9,329 nt of DNA from Clostridia bacterium (GCA_017382915.1 JAFNZJ010000039.1:1-9329); one strand, 5' to 3'; counted from the first letter of the stretch, positions 1 to 7,691 are shown. Numbers and translations are program-made. The notes: generated from the letters alone by a model not told the origin.

Positions 1-23
1 ACCCTATTTCGTTGTTTGTTCAT
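1..23 (-). CDS. Probable start of a gene leaving the window (partial)
   Basis: An ATG on the minus strand at 23-21 opens a frame whose seven complete codons read MNKQRNR before the window ends. An AAGAGG ribosome binding site (36-31) lies 7 bases upstream, which is ideal spacing. A start rich in Lys, Arg and Asn is common and would fit the positive n-region of a signal peptide or membrane protein, but seven residues cannot show that, and no function can be assigned. The gene follows the pyr operon terminator, so it is probably a separate unit or one fed by readthrough. The rival reading is that this stretch is instead the tail of a plus-strand gene ending with TAA at 28-30 or TGA at 38-40. 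Confidence 0.42.
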
Positions 24-30
24 CGGTTAA

Positions 31-36
31 CCTCTT
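31..36 (-). promoter_or_regulatory. Ribosome binding site of the left-edge gene
   Basis: AAGAGG on the minus strand, 7 bases before the ATG at 23-21. It is the main reason for calling a gene start there. It begins 3 bases after the hairpin at 40-62 in the minus-strand transcript. Confidence 0.4.
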
Positions 37-39
37 GTG

Positions 40-65
40 AACCACGCGACTATCGCGTGGTTTTC
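40..65 (+). terminator. GC-rich hairpin, possible plus-strand terminator
   Basis: A perfect 10-bp stem pairs 40-49 (AACCACGCGA) with 53-62 (TCGCGTGGTT) around the three-base loop CTA. On the plus strand it runs into TTTTC, a short T-run, so it could end a plus-strand gene entering from the left. On the minus strand no T-run follows (CACAAGAGG), so there it would be a leader hairpin just before the ribosome binding site of the left-edge gene. The direction of action is unresolved. Confidence 0.45.
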
Positions 66-108
66 GTTATAAATAACAATCACCCACCGTTTAATTCGGT
101 GGGTGATT
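66..108 (-). terminator. Intrinsic terminator of the pyr operon
   Basis: A perfect 12-bp stem pairs 78-89 with 97-108 around a 7-base AT loop (90-96). In the minus-strand transcript it begins about 10 bases after the pyrI stop codon and is followed by a U-rich stretch, TTGTTATTT. The plus-strand side is even richer in T (GATTTTGTTTTG), so the hairpin may work in both directions. It marks the end of the eight-gene transcript. Confidence 0.85.
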
Positions 109-117
109 TTGTTTTGT

Positions 118-534
118 TTATTTAAGCTTGCTTTCACAGTAAACACAACGATAAACCTTATTTTCGCGGTCGGTTAACTTAAAAATATGGGGTAATTCCT
201 GCTCGGTGGTGGTTATGCAACGGGGATTTTTACATTTGCATACATTTTCAATTTTTTCGGGCAGACCTAAATGACGCTTATCAACAAGCTTTTCATCCTT
301 TATGGTGTTTACCGTGATTGCAGGGTCAATAAAGCCTATAACATCAAGCTCAATTTCAATTTCGCCATCAATTTTAATGATGTCCTTTTTGCCCATAAGT
401 CGGCTGGGTACATTTTTTATAAGGGCTACGGGGCAGCTAAGCTCACCAAGGCCCAATAAATTATAAATTTCCATGCCTTCCCCTGCGGGGATATGGTCAA
501 TAACAAAACCGTTTTTAATAGAATCTATTTTCAT
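118..534 (-). CDS. pyrI: Aspartate carbamoyltransferase regulatory subunit PyrI
   Basis: PyrI is the allosteric subunit of class B aspartate transcarbamoylase. It binds CTP/UTP (inhibition) or ATP (activation) and transmits the signal to PyrB. The 138-residue protein has both family domains. The N-terminal effector domain carries VIDHIPAG near residue 11, and the residues matching E. coli Asp19, His20, Lys60 and Lys94 are present as D13, H14, K54 and K86. The C-terminal zinc domain has C101-x4-C106 and C130-x2-C133, the four-cysteine site that docks on PyrB. It is a little shorter than the E. coli protein (153), mainly at the two ends. One extra cysteine, C99, sits beside the zinc site. The start ATG overlaps the pyrB stop as ATGA, with GGAGG 10 bases upstream, so translation is probably coupled to pyrB. 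It is the last gene of the operon. Confidence 0.97.
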   Translation of the reverse strand: MKIDSIKNGFVIDHIPAGEGMEIYNLLGLGELSCPVALIKNVPSRLMGKKDIIKIDGEIEIELDVIGFIDPAITVNTIKDEKLVDKRHLGLPEKIENVCKCKNPRCITTTEQELPHIFKLTDRENKVYRCVYCESKLK

Positions 535-1451
535 TTAACATCTACCTCCAACAGCTTTAAAATAAGTGCCATACGCATGTATTTGCCGTTAAGCACCTGC
601 TTAAAATAACATGCTCTGGGGTCGTTATCAATGGCTACCGAAATTTCATTAACCCTTGGCAGTGGATGCATAATGGTAAGGTCGGCTTTTGCATTTTCAA
701 GCTTTTTGGGGGTTAAAATGTAGCTGTCCTTTAGGCGGACATAGTCGGCTTCATTGAAAAAGCGCTCCCTTTGGACACGGGTCATATATAAAATGTCAAG
801 GTCACCAATAACCTCATCCAAATTTTCGGTTTGGGTGTAGGGTATGTTGTTTTTCTTTAAAATATCCTTCTTTATATAGCTGGGCAGTTTAAGCTCTTCG
901 GGTGAAATAAGCACAACCTTTATACCTGCATAGCGTGAAAGTGCGGCGATAAGTGAATGCACCGTTCTGCCGAACTTTAGGTCACCGCAAAAGCCAATGG
1001 TAAAGCCCGAAAGCCCACCTTTTTCACGCTTAATGGTAAGCAAATCGGCCAAGGTCTGGGTTGGGTGGTTATGACCGCCATCGCCCGCATTTATAACAGG
1101 TATGCTAGAATTCATTGCCGCAACAAGGGGTGCGCCCTCTTTGGGATGGCGCATTGCTATAATATCGGCATAGCAGCTAACCGTTTTGGCGGTATCTGCC
1201 ACGCTTTCACCCTTTGCGGTGGATGAACTGGCGGCTTCAGAAAAGCCAAGCACATTACCGCCAAGCTCATACATAGCCGCCTCAAAGCTAAGGCGGGTAC
1301 GGGTTGATGGCTCAAAGAAAAGGGATGCAAGCTTTTTACCCTTACAGGCCTCACTATATTTGGCGGGGTTTTTTATAATATCCTCCGCTGTGGCAATAAG
1401 CTCATCAAGCTCAGTAGTGGACAGTTCTAAAATATCAATAAGACTTCTCAA
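531..1451 (-). CDS. pyrB: Aspartate carbamoyltransferase catalytic subunit PyrB
   Basis: PyrB joins carbamoyl phosphate and L-aspartate to give N-carbamoyl-aspartate, the committed step of the pathway, in the cytoplasm. The 306 residues match the usual length. The carbamoyl phosphate site FFEPSTRTR spans 45-53, helped by R101, H129 and Q132 (HPTQ). The 80s loop SSSTAKGES lies near 75-83 with K80. The aspartate side shows GDLKFGRTVHSL (R163), TRVQRER (R225) and HPLPR (262-266). The sequence resembles E. coli PyrB closely, as expected for a subunit that binds PyrI. The chosen start is TTG at 1451-1449: it is 10 bases from a GGAGG, begins the conserved segment RSLIDIL, and has no in-frame ATG upstream that is better placed. 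The stop overlaps the pyrI start by 4 bases; 34 bases separate it from pyrE. Confidence 0.97.
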   Translation of the reverse strand: MRSLIDILELSTTELDELIATAEDIIKNPAKYSEACKGKKLASLFFEPSTRTRLSFEAAMYELGGNVLGFSEAASSSTAKGESVADTAKTVSCYADIIAMRHPKEGAPLVAAMNSSIPVINAGDGGHNHPTQTLADLLTIKREKGGLSGFTIGFCGDLKFGRTVHSLIAALSRYAGIKVVLISPEELKLPSYIKKDILKKNNIPYTQTENLDEVIGDLDILYMTRVQRERFFNEADYVRLKDSYILTPKKLENAKADLTIMHPLPRVNEISVAIDNDPRACYFKQVLNGKYMRMALILKLLEVDVK

Positions 1452-1461
1452 AACCTTTCAG

Positions 1462-1466
1462 CCTCC
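1462..1466 (-). promoter_or_regulatory. Ribosome binding site that sets the TTG start of pyrB
   Basis: GGAGG on the minus strand, 10 bases before TTG at 1451-1449. A second purine run, AAAGG at 1458-1454, is only 2 bases from the TTG and is too close to serve. The final G of an out-of-frame ATG (1468-1466) is the first base of this site. Confidence 0.7.
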
Positions 1467-1485
1467 ATAAAAGTAACGGAATAAA

Positions 1486-2142
1486 TTACTGCTTTGCGCC
1501 GTTTACCTCTAAATATTTCTTTATACGCTCAACATTTTCCTTGTTTTCTTCTTTTTCTTCAAGGTACTCAATAATGTCATAAACATCAACAACCGAATAT
1601 ACGGGGAAGCCGAATTCTTCGCCGACCTCAGCCATTGCTGATTTTTCGGTTTTGCCCTTTTCCTTACGGTCAACCATAACAAAGGTTGCGGCAACCTTGG
1701 TGCCCTTTAAGGATGAAAGGATTTCCATACTTTCCCTAATGGCGGTACCGGCTGTAATAACATCCTCAACAATTACAATTTCTTCACCTTCGGTGGGCTT
1801 GTAGCCTACAAAAACGCCGCCTTCGCCGTGGTCCTTTTCCTCCTTACGGTTAAAGAAGAAGGGAACATCCAGCCCCTTTTTTGAAAGGGCGCAGGCAACC
1901 GATACTGCAATGGGAATACCCTTATATGCAGGGCCGTAAAGTACGGTTTTTTTATTGCCAACCTTTTCAAAATATGCCTTGGCATAAAATTCACCAAGCT
2001 TTGAAATTTGGTCGCCTGTTTTAATATCACCTGCGTTAATAAAGTAAGGGATTTTTCTGCCCGATTTTGCGGTAAAATCGCCAAACTTTAATACGCCTGC
2101 AGATTCTAAAAACTGAATAAACTCTCTTTTATATCCTTCCAT
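1486..2142 (-). CDS. pyrE: Orotate phosphoribosyltransferase PyrE
   Basis: PyrE transfers ribose-5-phosphate from PRPP to orotate, giving OMP and pyrophosphate. The 218-residue protein carries the PRPP-binding signature IVIVEDVITAGTA (about 122-134, with acidic pair E126-D127), GPAYKGIPIA at 70-79, and the flexible catalytic loop RKEEKDHGEGG at 99-109 with K100, K103 and H105. The loop and its numbering match the E. coli enzyme (213 residues), and the N-terminal KFGDFTAKSGRK motif does too, so it belongs to the E. coli-like subgroup. The last 30 or so residues are rich in Glu, Lys and Asn. The ATG start has AGGAG 7 bases upstream, and that site overlaps the pyrF stop codon; the two genes are 11 bases apart. 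Confidence 0.97.
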   Translation of the reverse strand: MEGYKREFIQFLESAGVLKFGDFTAKSGRKIPYFINAGDIKTGDQISKLGEFYAKAYFEKVGNKKTVLYGPAYKGIPIAVSVACALSKKGLDVPFFFNRKEEKDHGEGGVFVGYKPTEGEEIVIVEDVITAGTAIRESMEILSSLKGTKVAATFVMVDRKEKGKTEKSAMAEVGEEFGFPVYSVVDVYDIIEYLEEKEENKENVERIKKYLEVNGAKQ

Positions 2143-2153
2143 ACCTATTCTCC

Positions 2154-2852
2154 TTAATCAACAAATTCTGCTACACAGCGCTCATATGCGGCAACGGGGT
2201 CCTCGGCGGCGGTAATAGGTCTGCCAACTACAATGTAGTCAGAGCCGATTTTCTTTGCCTCGGCAGGGGTCATAACGCGTTTTTGGTCACCAATATCACC
2301 GTCTGCAAAGCGCACACCGGGGGTAACGGTTAAGAATTTTTCACCGCAGGTGCTATGCACCTTGCCAGCCTCAAGCGGGGAGCAAACAACACCGTCAAGA
2401 CCTGCCTTTGCGGCGTTTGATGCATAGTGCATTACTACCTTATCAATAGGCTCCTTAATAAGAAGGTCGTTTTCCATACGCTCCTGGTCGGTGGAGGTAA
2501 GCTGGGTAACGGCTATAAGCAGGGGTCTGGTGCCGTCGGGACGGGTTAAGCCCTCTAACGCGGCCTGCATCATACTGATTGTGCCTGCGGCGTGCAGGTT
2601 GGTCATATCAACATCAAGGCGAGATAAAACTGCCATTGATTTTTTAACGGTATTTGGAATATCGTGAAGCTTTAAATCTAAAAAGATTTTATGTCCCCTA
2701 GCCTTAATATCCTTAACAATTTGGGGACCTTCAGCATAAAAAAGCTCCATACCGATTTTAACAAAGGGCTTTTTGCCTGTAAACTTATCTAAAAAGGCAT
2801 AAACATCGGCGGCTGACGAAAAATCGCAAGCAATAATTACATCCTTACCCAT
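2154..2852 (-). CDS. pyrF: Orotidine 5'-phosphate decarboxylase PyrF
   Basis: PyrF decarboxylates OMP to UMP, the last step of the pathway. The 232 residues are the normal length for the short bacterial type. The catalytic tetrad pattern is visible: D10 in the first strand, K32 in VKIGMEL, and D59-x-K61-x2-D64 in DLKLHDIPNT. The phosphate-binding end of the barrel shows VTPGVRF and VVGRPI near the C-terminus. The ATG lies 4 bases after the pyrD stop. Its best ribosome binding site, GGAGG at 2871-2867, sits inside the end of pyrD, 14 bases away. That is longer than usual, so re-initiation by ribosomes finishing pyrD probably contributes. Confidence 0.97.
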   Translation of the reverse strand: MGKDVIIACDFSSAADVYAFLDKFTGKKPFVKIGMELFYAEGPQIVKDIKARGHKIFLDLKLHDIPNTVKKSMAVLSRLDVDMTNLHAAGTISMMQAALEGLTRPDGTRPLLIAVTQLTSTDQERMENDLLIKEPIDKVVMHYASNAAKAGLDGVVCSPLEAGKVHSTCGEKFLTVTPGVRFADGDIGDQKRVMTPAEAKKIGSDYIVVGRPITAAEDPVAAYERCVAEFVD

Positions 2853-2856
2853 AACT

Positions 2857-3768
2857 TTATTTACATCCTCCTATAATTTCATTAATCGAATTTATTTTAT
2901 ACTTTTCCATTGCCTTTGGCAAATCATTTATAATGTCGCGGCAGGCAAAGGGATTAACAAGATTTGCGGCACCGACCTCAACGGCGGTGGCACCTGCAAG
3001 CATCATTTCAATTACATCCTCAGCGGTGGTAACGCCGCCCATACCAACTATTGGAATATTTACGGCATTTGCTACCTGATAAACCATTCTAACCGCTACG
3101 GGGAATATTGCGGCGCCCGAAAAACCGCCCATTTTATTTGCGATTATAGGTTTTTTGGTACGCAGGTCAATACGCATACCAAGCAGAGTGTTTATAAGGC
3201 TAATACCATCTGCACCTGCGGCTTCGCAGGCCTTTGCAATGGATACAATATCGGTAACATTTGGTGAAAGCTTAATAATTACAGGCTTGGTTGTTACCTT
3301 TTTAACGGCCGCTGTTACTTCGGCTGCGGCATCAGGGTTGGTGCCAAAGCTCATACCGCCACCGTGTACATTGGGGCAGCTTACATTAACCTCAAGCCAG
3401 CCGACCTGGTCTTCTTTATCTAAAAGGGCGCAGGTGTAGGCATAATCCTCCACCGCAAAGCCACTGACATTTGCCATAACCTTTTTATTAAAGCAGGCTT
3501 TAAGCTTGGGCAGTTCTTCACTAATAACCTTTTCAACACCCGGATTTTGAAGACCTACGGCATTTATCATACCTGCCGAGCATTCTGCAATGCGGGGTGT
3601 GGGGTTGCCAAAGCGCGGGTCCTTGGTGGTACCCTTAAAGGAAAAGGTGCCAAGGCAGTTAATATCATAAAGCTCTGCAAATTCGTAGCCAAAGCCAAAG
3701 GTGCCGCTTGCGGGGATTATGGGGTTATCAAGCTCAATACCGCAAAGGTTTACACTTAATTTTCCCAT
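2857..3768 (-). CDS. pyrD: Dihydroorotate dehydrogenase, class 1B catalytic subunit
   Basis: This FMN enzyme oxidises dihydroorotate to orotate. The class 1B form works in the cytoplasm as a heterotetramer with PyrK, which hands the electrons to NAD. The 303-residue barrel shows the class 1 catalytic cysteine C131 in NVSCPNVHGGG, where class 2 enzymes have serine. Other family motifs are PASGTFGFG near 19-27, K45 in SFKGTT, NAVGLQNPG (69-77), IKLSPN (165-170), GGFSG (214-218) and the FMN phosphate loop GMGGVTT (242-248). There is no N-terminal membrane segment. The ATG is inside the end of pyrK (13-base overlap) with GGAGG 7 bases upstream. That overlap, plus the adjacent pyrK, makes the class 1B call secure. 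Confidence 0.97.
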   Translation of the reverse strand: MGKLSVNLCGIELDNPIIPASGTFGFGYEFAELYDINCLGTFSFKGTTKDPRFGNPTPRIAECSAGMINAVGLQNPGVEKVISEELPKLKACFNKKVMANVSGFAVEDYAYTCALLDKEDQVGWLEVNVSCPNVHGGGMSFGTNPDAAAEVTAAVKKVTTKPVIIKLSPNVTDIVSIAKACEAAGADGISLINTLLGMRIDLRTKKPIIANKMGGFSGAAIFPVAVRMVYQVANAVNIPIVGMGGVTTAEDVIEMMLAGATAVEVGAANLVNPFACRDIINDLPKAMEKYKINSINEIIGGCK

Positions 3769-4493
3769 AAAATCTCCTCCTTTTTCATAACGGGACCTTC
3801 TTTACAAATGCGCTTATAACCAGTTAGCGTTTTGCAGGAGCAGCCCATACAGGCGCCAAAGCCACAGCCCATACGCTCCTCAAAGCTCATTTGACCTGAT
3901 GTATTGGATGCGGTATATACAGCCTTTAACATAGGCTCGGGACCGCAGGTATAAAAGTAGGTGTAGTCAATATCCTTCATTGCATCGGTTACAAAGCCCT
4001 TTATGCCGTATGAGCCATCGGCGGTGGTTACATAAACGGTAGCACCAAGCTTTTTAAACTCATCCTCATAAAAAACCTCTGCCTTGGTGTTAAAGCCCAA
4101 AACAACACTAACCTGTTTGCCTGCGGCAATAAGCCTTTTTGCAAGGTTATAAAGCGGTGGTACACCAACGCCGCCGCCAAGCAACAGGGGTTTATCCCCC
4201 GCGGGGGCAAGGTCATAACCATTACCAAGACCAACCAAAACATCAAGCTTGGTGCCAACCGGCATTTGGCTCATCTGTTCGGTGCCGCCCCCCACAACCT
4301 TATAAACTATGGTAAGGCTATTTTCACTAACGTCGCAAACCGAAATGGGTCGGCGTAAATATTTACCCTCAAGCTTAATGTTTATAAATTCGCCTGAATT
4401 TTTCACTTCGCTGACATCACCCTTAAGCACCATTTCAAAAACGGTTTCGGTAAGGGGGATGTTGGCGGTTACGGTTAAAAATACCTGTTTCAT
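3756..4493 (-). CDS. pyrK: Dihydroorotate dehydrogenase electron-transfer subunit PyrK
   Basis: PyrK is the iron-sulfur flavoprotein partner of class 1B PyrD. It carries electrons from the FMN of PyrD through a 2Fe-2S cluster and FAD to NAD. The 245 residues show the ferredoxin-reductase order. An FAD-binding barrel with R48-P49-x-S51 (RRPIS) comes first. A nucleotide-binding half follows, with GGGVGVPPLY (106-115) and YTCGPEPML (181-189). A C-terminal cluster site has C210, C215, C218 and C230, with an extra C220. Its place directly before pyrD, with a 13-base overlap, supports a 1:1 complex. The ATG lies 9 bases after the carB stop; the ribosome binding site is only moderate (AGGGTGA). Confidence 0.96.
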   Translation of the reverse strand: MKQVFLTVTANIPLTETVFEMVLKGDVSEVKNSGEFINIKLEGKYLRRPISVCDVSENSLTIVYKVVGGGTEQMSQMPVGTKLDVLVGLGNGYDLAPAGDKPLLLGGGVGVPPLYNLAKRLIAAGKQVSVVLGFNTKAEVFYEDEFKKLGATVYVTTADGSYGIKGFVTDAMKDIDYTYFYTCGPEPMLKAVYTASNTSGQMSFEERMGCGFGACMGCSCKTLTGYKRICKEGPVMKKEEILWEN

Positions 4494-4502
4494 TTTTTCA
4501 CC

Positions 4503-7500
4503 CTATGCATCAATGGTAGAAATTGTAAGTGTGGTTTCTTCCAAAACATCCAGCAGAACCTTAACTGTATCAAGTGCGGTAAAGATGGTTACATTATTTT
4601 CGGTAGCCAACTGACGAAGCTTTGCGCCATCGCTTTCTTGACCTGCCGAGCCAATATCACGGGTATTGATAACATAGGCAATGTGTCCCTGACGAATTGC
4701 ATCGGGCAGTTCATCGGGGTCTTCACTTATTTTTTTAAGCACATGGGTACGGATGCCGTTTTCCTTAAGGAATGCGGCGGTACCTGCTGTTGCCTGAATA
4801 TTAAAGCCAAGATTATAAAAACGGCGGATAAGCGGAAGTGCTTCTTCCTTATCCTTATCGGCAATTGTGGCAAGCACAGTGCCGTAGTTTTGCAGGTGCA
4901 TACCTGCCGCCTGCAGAGCCTTATAAAGGGCGCGGTTTTGCTTATCATCATAGCCTATGGCTTCACCTGTGGACTTCATTTCGGGTGAAAGGTAGGCATC
5001 AAGACCGCGGAGCTTATTGAATGAGAAAACAGGTGCCTTTACATACCAGCGCTTTTTCTCCTCAGGGTAGATGTCAAAAATGCCCTGCTCCTTAAGGCTT
5101 TTGCCCAAGATAACCTCGGTTGCAATGTCTGCAAGGCTAAAGCCCGTTGCCTTTGAAAGGAAGGGAACGGTACGGGATGAACGGGGATTAACCTCAATAA
5201 TATAAACATCGTCCTTTTCATCAACGATAAACTGAATATTGAAAAGACCGATAATGCCAATGCCTACACCAAGTTTTTTGGCATACTGCAGAATAATGCC
5301 CTTAACCTTATCAGATATACTAAAGGTTGGGTAAACGCTCATTGAGTCACCCGAGTGAACGCCTGTACGCTCAACCAGTTCCATAATACCGGGTACAAAT
5401 ACATCGCGACCATCACAAATGGCATCAATTTCAACCTCTTTACCCTGAATGTATTTATCAACCAAAACGGGCTTGTCCTCATCAATTTCAACGGCAGTTT
5501 TAAGATAGGTGCGAAGCTGGTCTTCATTGGCTACAATTTGCATTGCACGACCGCCCAATACAAAGCTGGGGCGAACAAGTACGGGGTAGCCAATTTCATT
5601 GGCCGCCTTAATGCCGTCCTCAATTTTGGTTACGGCCTGACCCTTTGGCTGGGGTATATCAAGCTCTAAAAGAAGCTTTTCAAAGCTGTCGCGGTTTTCA
5701 GCGCGCTCAATAGCGTCACAGTCGGTGCCTATAATTTCAACACCGCGCTGTCTAAGTGGCTCAGCAAGGTTTATTGCGGTTTGACCGCCAAGTGATGCTA
5801 TAACACCGTCGGGCTTTTCAAACTCAATAATGTTCATAACATCTTCGGGGGTAAGGGGTTCAAAATAAAGCTTATCAGCGGTGGTATAGTCGGTTGAAAC
5901 GGTTTCGGGGTTATTGTTAATGATTATTGCCTCATAACCTGATTTTTTAATGGTGGTAACGGCATGAACGGTGGAATAGTCAAATTCAACACCCTGACCT
6001 ATACGAATAGGACCTGCGCCCAAAACAACAATCTTCTTTTTATTGGTAAGGCGGGATGCATTTTCACCTGTGTATGATGAATAGAAGTAAGGAATATATG
6101 CGTTAGTGTGGCAGGTGTCAACCATTTTATAGATGGGGAATATATTGTTTTGCTTTCTAAGCTCAAAAACTTCCAGCTCATTTACGCCCCAAAGCTTTGA
6201 AATAAACTCATCACCAAAGCCCATTTTCTTGGCCTTAACCAAAACTTCAAGGTTGTTTTTATTGGCTTTAAGTTCATTTTCCATTTCAACGATATTTTTA
6301 ACCGACTGCAAGAAGTATTCGGTTATCATTGTTATATCGTGAATTTTGGCAATATCTGCGCCGCGGCGGAACAGTTCAGCAATGCAGAAAATATTATCAT
6401 CCTTAAATTCGGTGATGTAATCATAAAGCTCATCTTCACTCATTGCATCAAACTTGGGCATATAAAAGTGGCAGGCGCCAATTTCAAGTGAGCGTACCGA
6501 TTTAAGCAGACATTCCTCCAAATTAGAGCCGATGCCCATAACCTCACCGGTAGCCTTCATTTGGGTGCCAAGTGTATTTTTAGCGGTAGCAAATTTATCA
6601 AAGGGGAAGCGGGGTAGTTTTGCTATAACATAATCAAGTCTTGGCTCAAAAGCGGCGGTGGTGTTGGCAATAGCAATATCTTCAAGTGCCATACCAACCG
6701 CAATTTTTGCGGTAACCTTGGCAATGGGGTAGCCGCTTGCCTTGGATGCCAATGCTGATGAACGCGAAACTCTGGGGTTAACCTCAATCAAATAATACTC
6801 ACTTGAATTGGGGTTAAGTGCAAACTGAACATTACAGCCACCCTCAATTTTAAGCTCACGGATAAGCTTAATAGCACTATCATTAAGCATTTTAAGGTCG
6901 TGGTCGTTAAGGGTCATAATGGGGGCAACAACTATGGAGTCGCCTGTGTGAACGCCAACGGGGTCAATGTTTTCCATACCGCAGATGGTAATGGCGTGGT
7001 CGTTGGTGTCACGCATAACCTCAAACTCAATTTCCTTATAGCCTTTAACGCTTTTTTCAATAAGCACCTGATGAACGGGTGAAAGCTTAAAGGCATTAAG
7101 ACCAACCTCAACCAGTTCTTCTTCACTGTAGGCAAAGCCGCCACCTGTACCGCCTAAAGTAAATGCGGGGCGAAGTACAACGGGGTAGCCAATTCTTTTA
7201 GCGGCCTCTTTAGCCTCATCAATGCTGTAGGTGATTTCAGAAGGGATAACAGGCTCACCAATGGACTGACAAAGCTCTTTAAACATTTCGCGGTCCTCGG
7301 CGCGCTCAATACTTGCACTGCTGGTGCCAAGAAGCTCAACGCCGCATTCCTTTAAAACGCCCTTTTCCTCCAACTGCATTGCAAGGTTAAGACCTGTTTG
7401 ACCGCCAATACCGGGGATAATGGCATCGGGGCGCTCATAGCGAAGGATTTTGGCAATATATTCCAAAGTAAGGGGTTCCATATAAACCTTATCGGCTACA

Positions 7501-7676
7501 ATGGTGTCGGTCATAATTGTTGCGGGGTTTGAGTTGCAAAGTATAACCTCATAGCCCTCCTCTTTAAGGGCTAAACAGGCCTGTGTGCCTGCATAGTCAA
7601 ACTCGGCGGCCTGACCAATAACAATAGGACCTGAGCCTATAATTAAAATCTTTTTAATGTCTGTTCTTTTTGCCAT
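4503..7676 (-). CDS. carB: Carbamoyl phosphate synthase large subunit CarB
   Basis: CarB makes carbamoyl phosphate from bicarbonate, ammonia and two ATP; the ammonia normally comes through a tunnel from CarA. The 1057 residues (E. coli 1073) contain two homologous halves. Half one has GSGPIVIGQAAEFDY (14-28) and an ATP-grasp with LRPAFTLGGTGGG (168-180), Q284, E298 and N300. An oligomerisation region of about 400-545 follows. Half two has GAGPIRIGQGVEFDY (553-567) and an ATP-grasp with RPSFVLGGR (702-710), Q815, E828 and N830. The end (about 930-1057) is the MGS-like allosteric domain with T963, T966, K982 and N1004, so feedback by a uridine nucleotide is likely. The ATG has GGGAGGA 9 bases upstream, overlapping the pyrC stop. 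carA is not beside it. Confidence 0.98.
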   Translation of the reverse strand: MAKRTDIKKILIIGSGPIVIGQAAEFDYAGTQACLALKEEGYEVILCNSNPATIMTDTIVADKVYMEPLTLEYIAKILRYERPDAIIPGIGGQTGLNLAMQLEEKGVLKECGVELLGTSSASIERAEDREMFKELCQSIGEPVIPSEITYSIDEAKEAAKRIGYPVVLRPAFTLGGTGGGFAYSEEELVEVGLNAFKLSPVHQVLIEKSVKGYKEIEFEVMRDTNDHAITICGMENIDPVGVHTGDSIVVAPIMTLNDHDLKMLNDSAIKLIRELKIEGGCNVQFALNPNSSEYYLIEVNPRVSRSSALASKASGYPIAKVTAKIAVGMALEDIAIANTTAAFEPRLDYVIAKLPRFPFDKFATAKNTLGTQMKATGEVMGIGSNLEECLLKSVRSLEIGACHFYMPKFDAMSEDELYDYITEFKDDNIFCIAELFRRGADIAKIHDITMITEYFLQSVKNIVEMENELKANKNNLEVLVKAKKMGFGDEFISKLWGVNELEVFELRKQNNIFPIYKMVDTCHTNAYIPYFYSSYTGENASRLTNKKKIVVLGAGPIRIGQGVEFDYSTVHAVTTIKKSGYEAIIINNNPETVSTDYTTADKLYFEPLTPEDVMNIIEFEKPDGVIASLGGQTAINLAEPLRQRGVEIIGTDCDAIERAENRDSFEKLLLELDIPQPKGQAVTKIEDGIKAANEIGYPVLVRPSFVLGGRAMQIVANEDQLRTYLKTAVEIDEDKPVLVDKYIQGKEVEIDAICDGRDVFVPGIMELVERTGVHSGDSMSVYPTFSISDKVKGIILQYAKKLGVGIGIIGLFNIQFIVDEKDDVYIIEVNPRSSRTVPFLSKATGFSLADIATEVILGKSLKEQGIFDIYPEEKKRWYVKAPVFSFNKLRGLDAYLSPEMKSTGEAIGYDDKQNRALYKALQAAGMHLQNYGTVLATIADKDKEEALPLIRRFYNLGFNIQATAGTAAFLKENGIRTHVLKKISEDPDELPDAIRQGHIAYVINTRDIGSAGQESDGAKLRQLATENNVTIFTALDTVKVLLDVLEETTLTISTIDA

Positions 7677-7691
7677 TTTTAAAAATCCTCC

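Noticed and set aside
2..40. Tail of a plus-strand gene ending at 28-30 or 38-40
   Set aside because: Possible, given the plus-strand T-run after the hairpin at 40-62, but the tails are only 9-12 residues and say nothing; the minus-strand start has a good ribosome binding site. Kept as the rival reading, not as a feature.
66..94. A promoter for the left-edge gene (TATAAC with TTAAAC upstream)
   Set aside because: The -35 matches only about half the consensus and lies inside the terminator stem; too weak to list.
4638..4988. A 116-codon plus-strand open frame opposite the end of carB
   Set aside because: It is antisense to the conserved allosteric domain of CarB; its composition is odd and no signal surrounds it.
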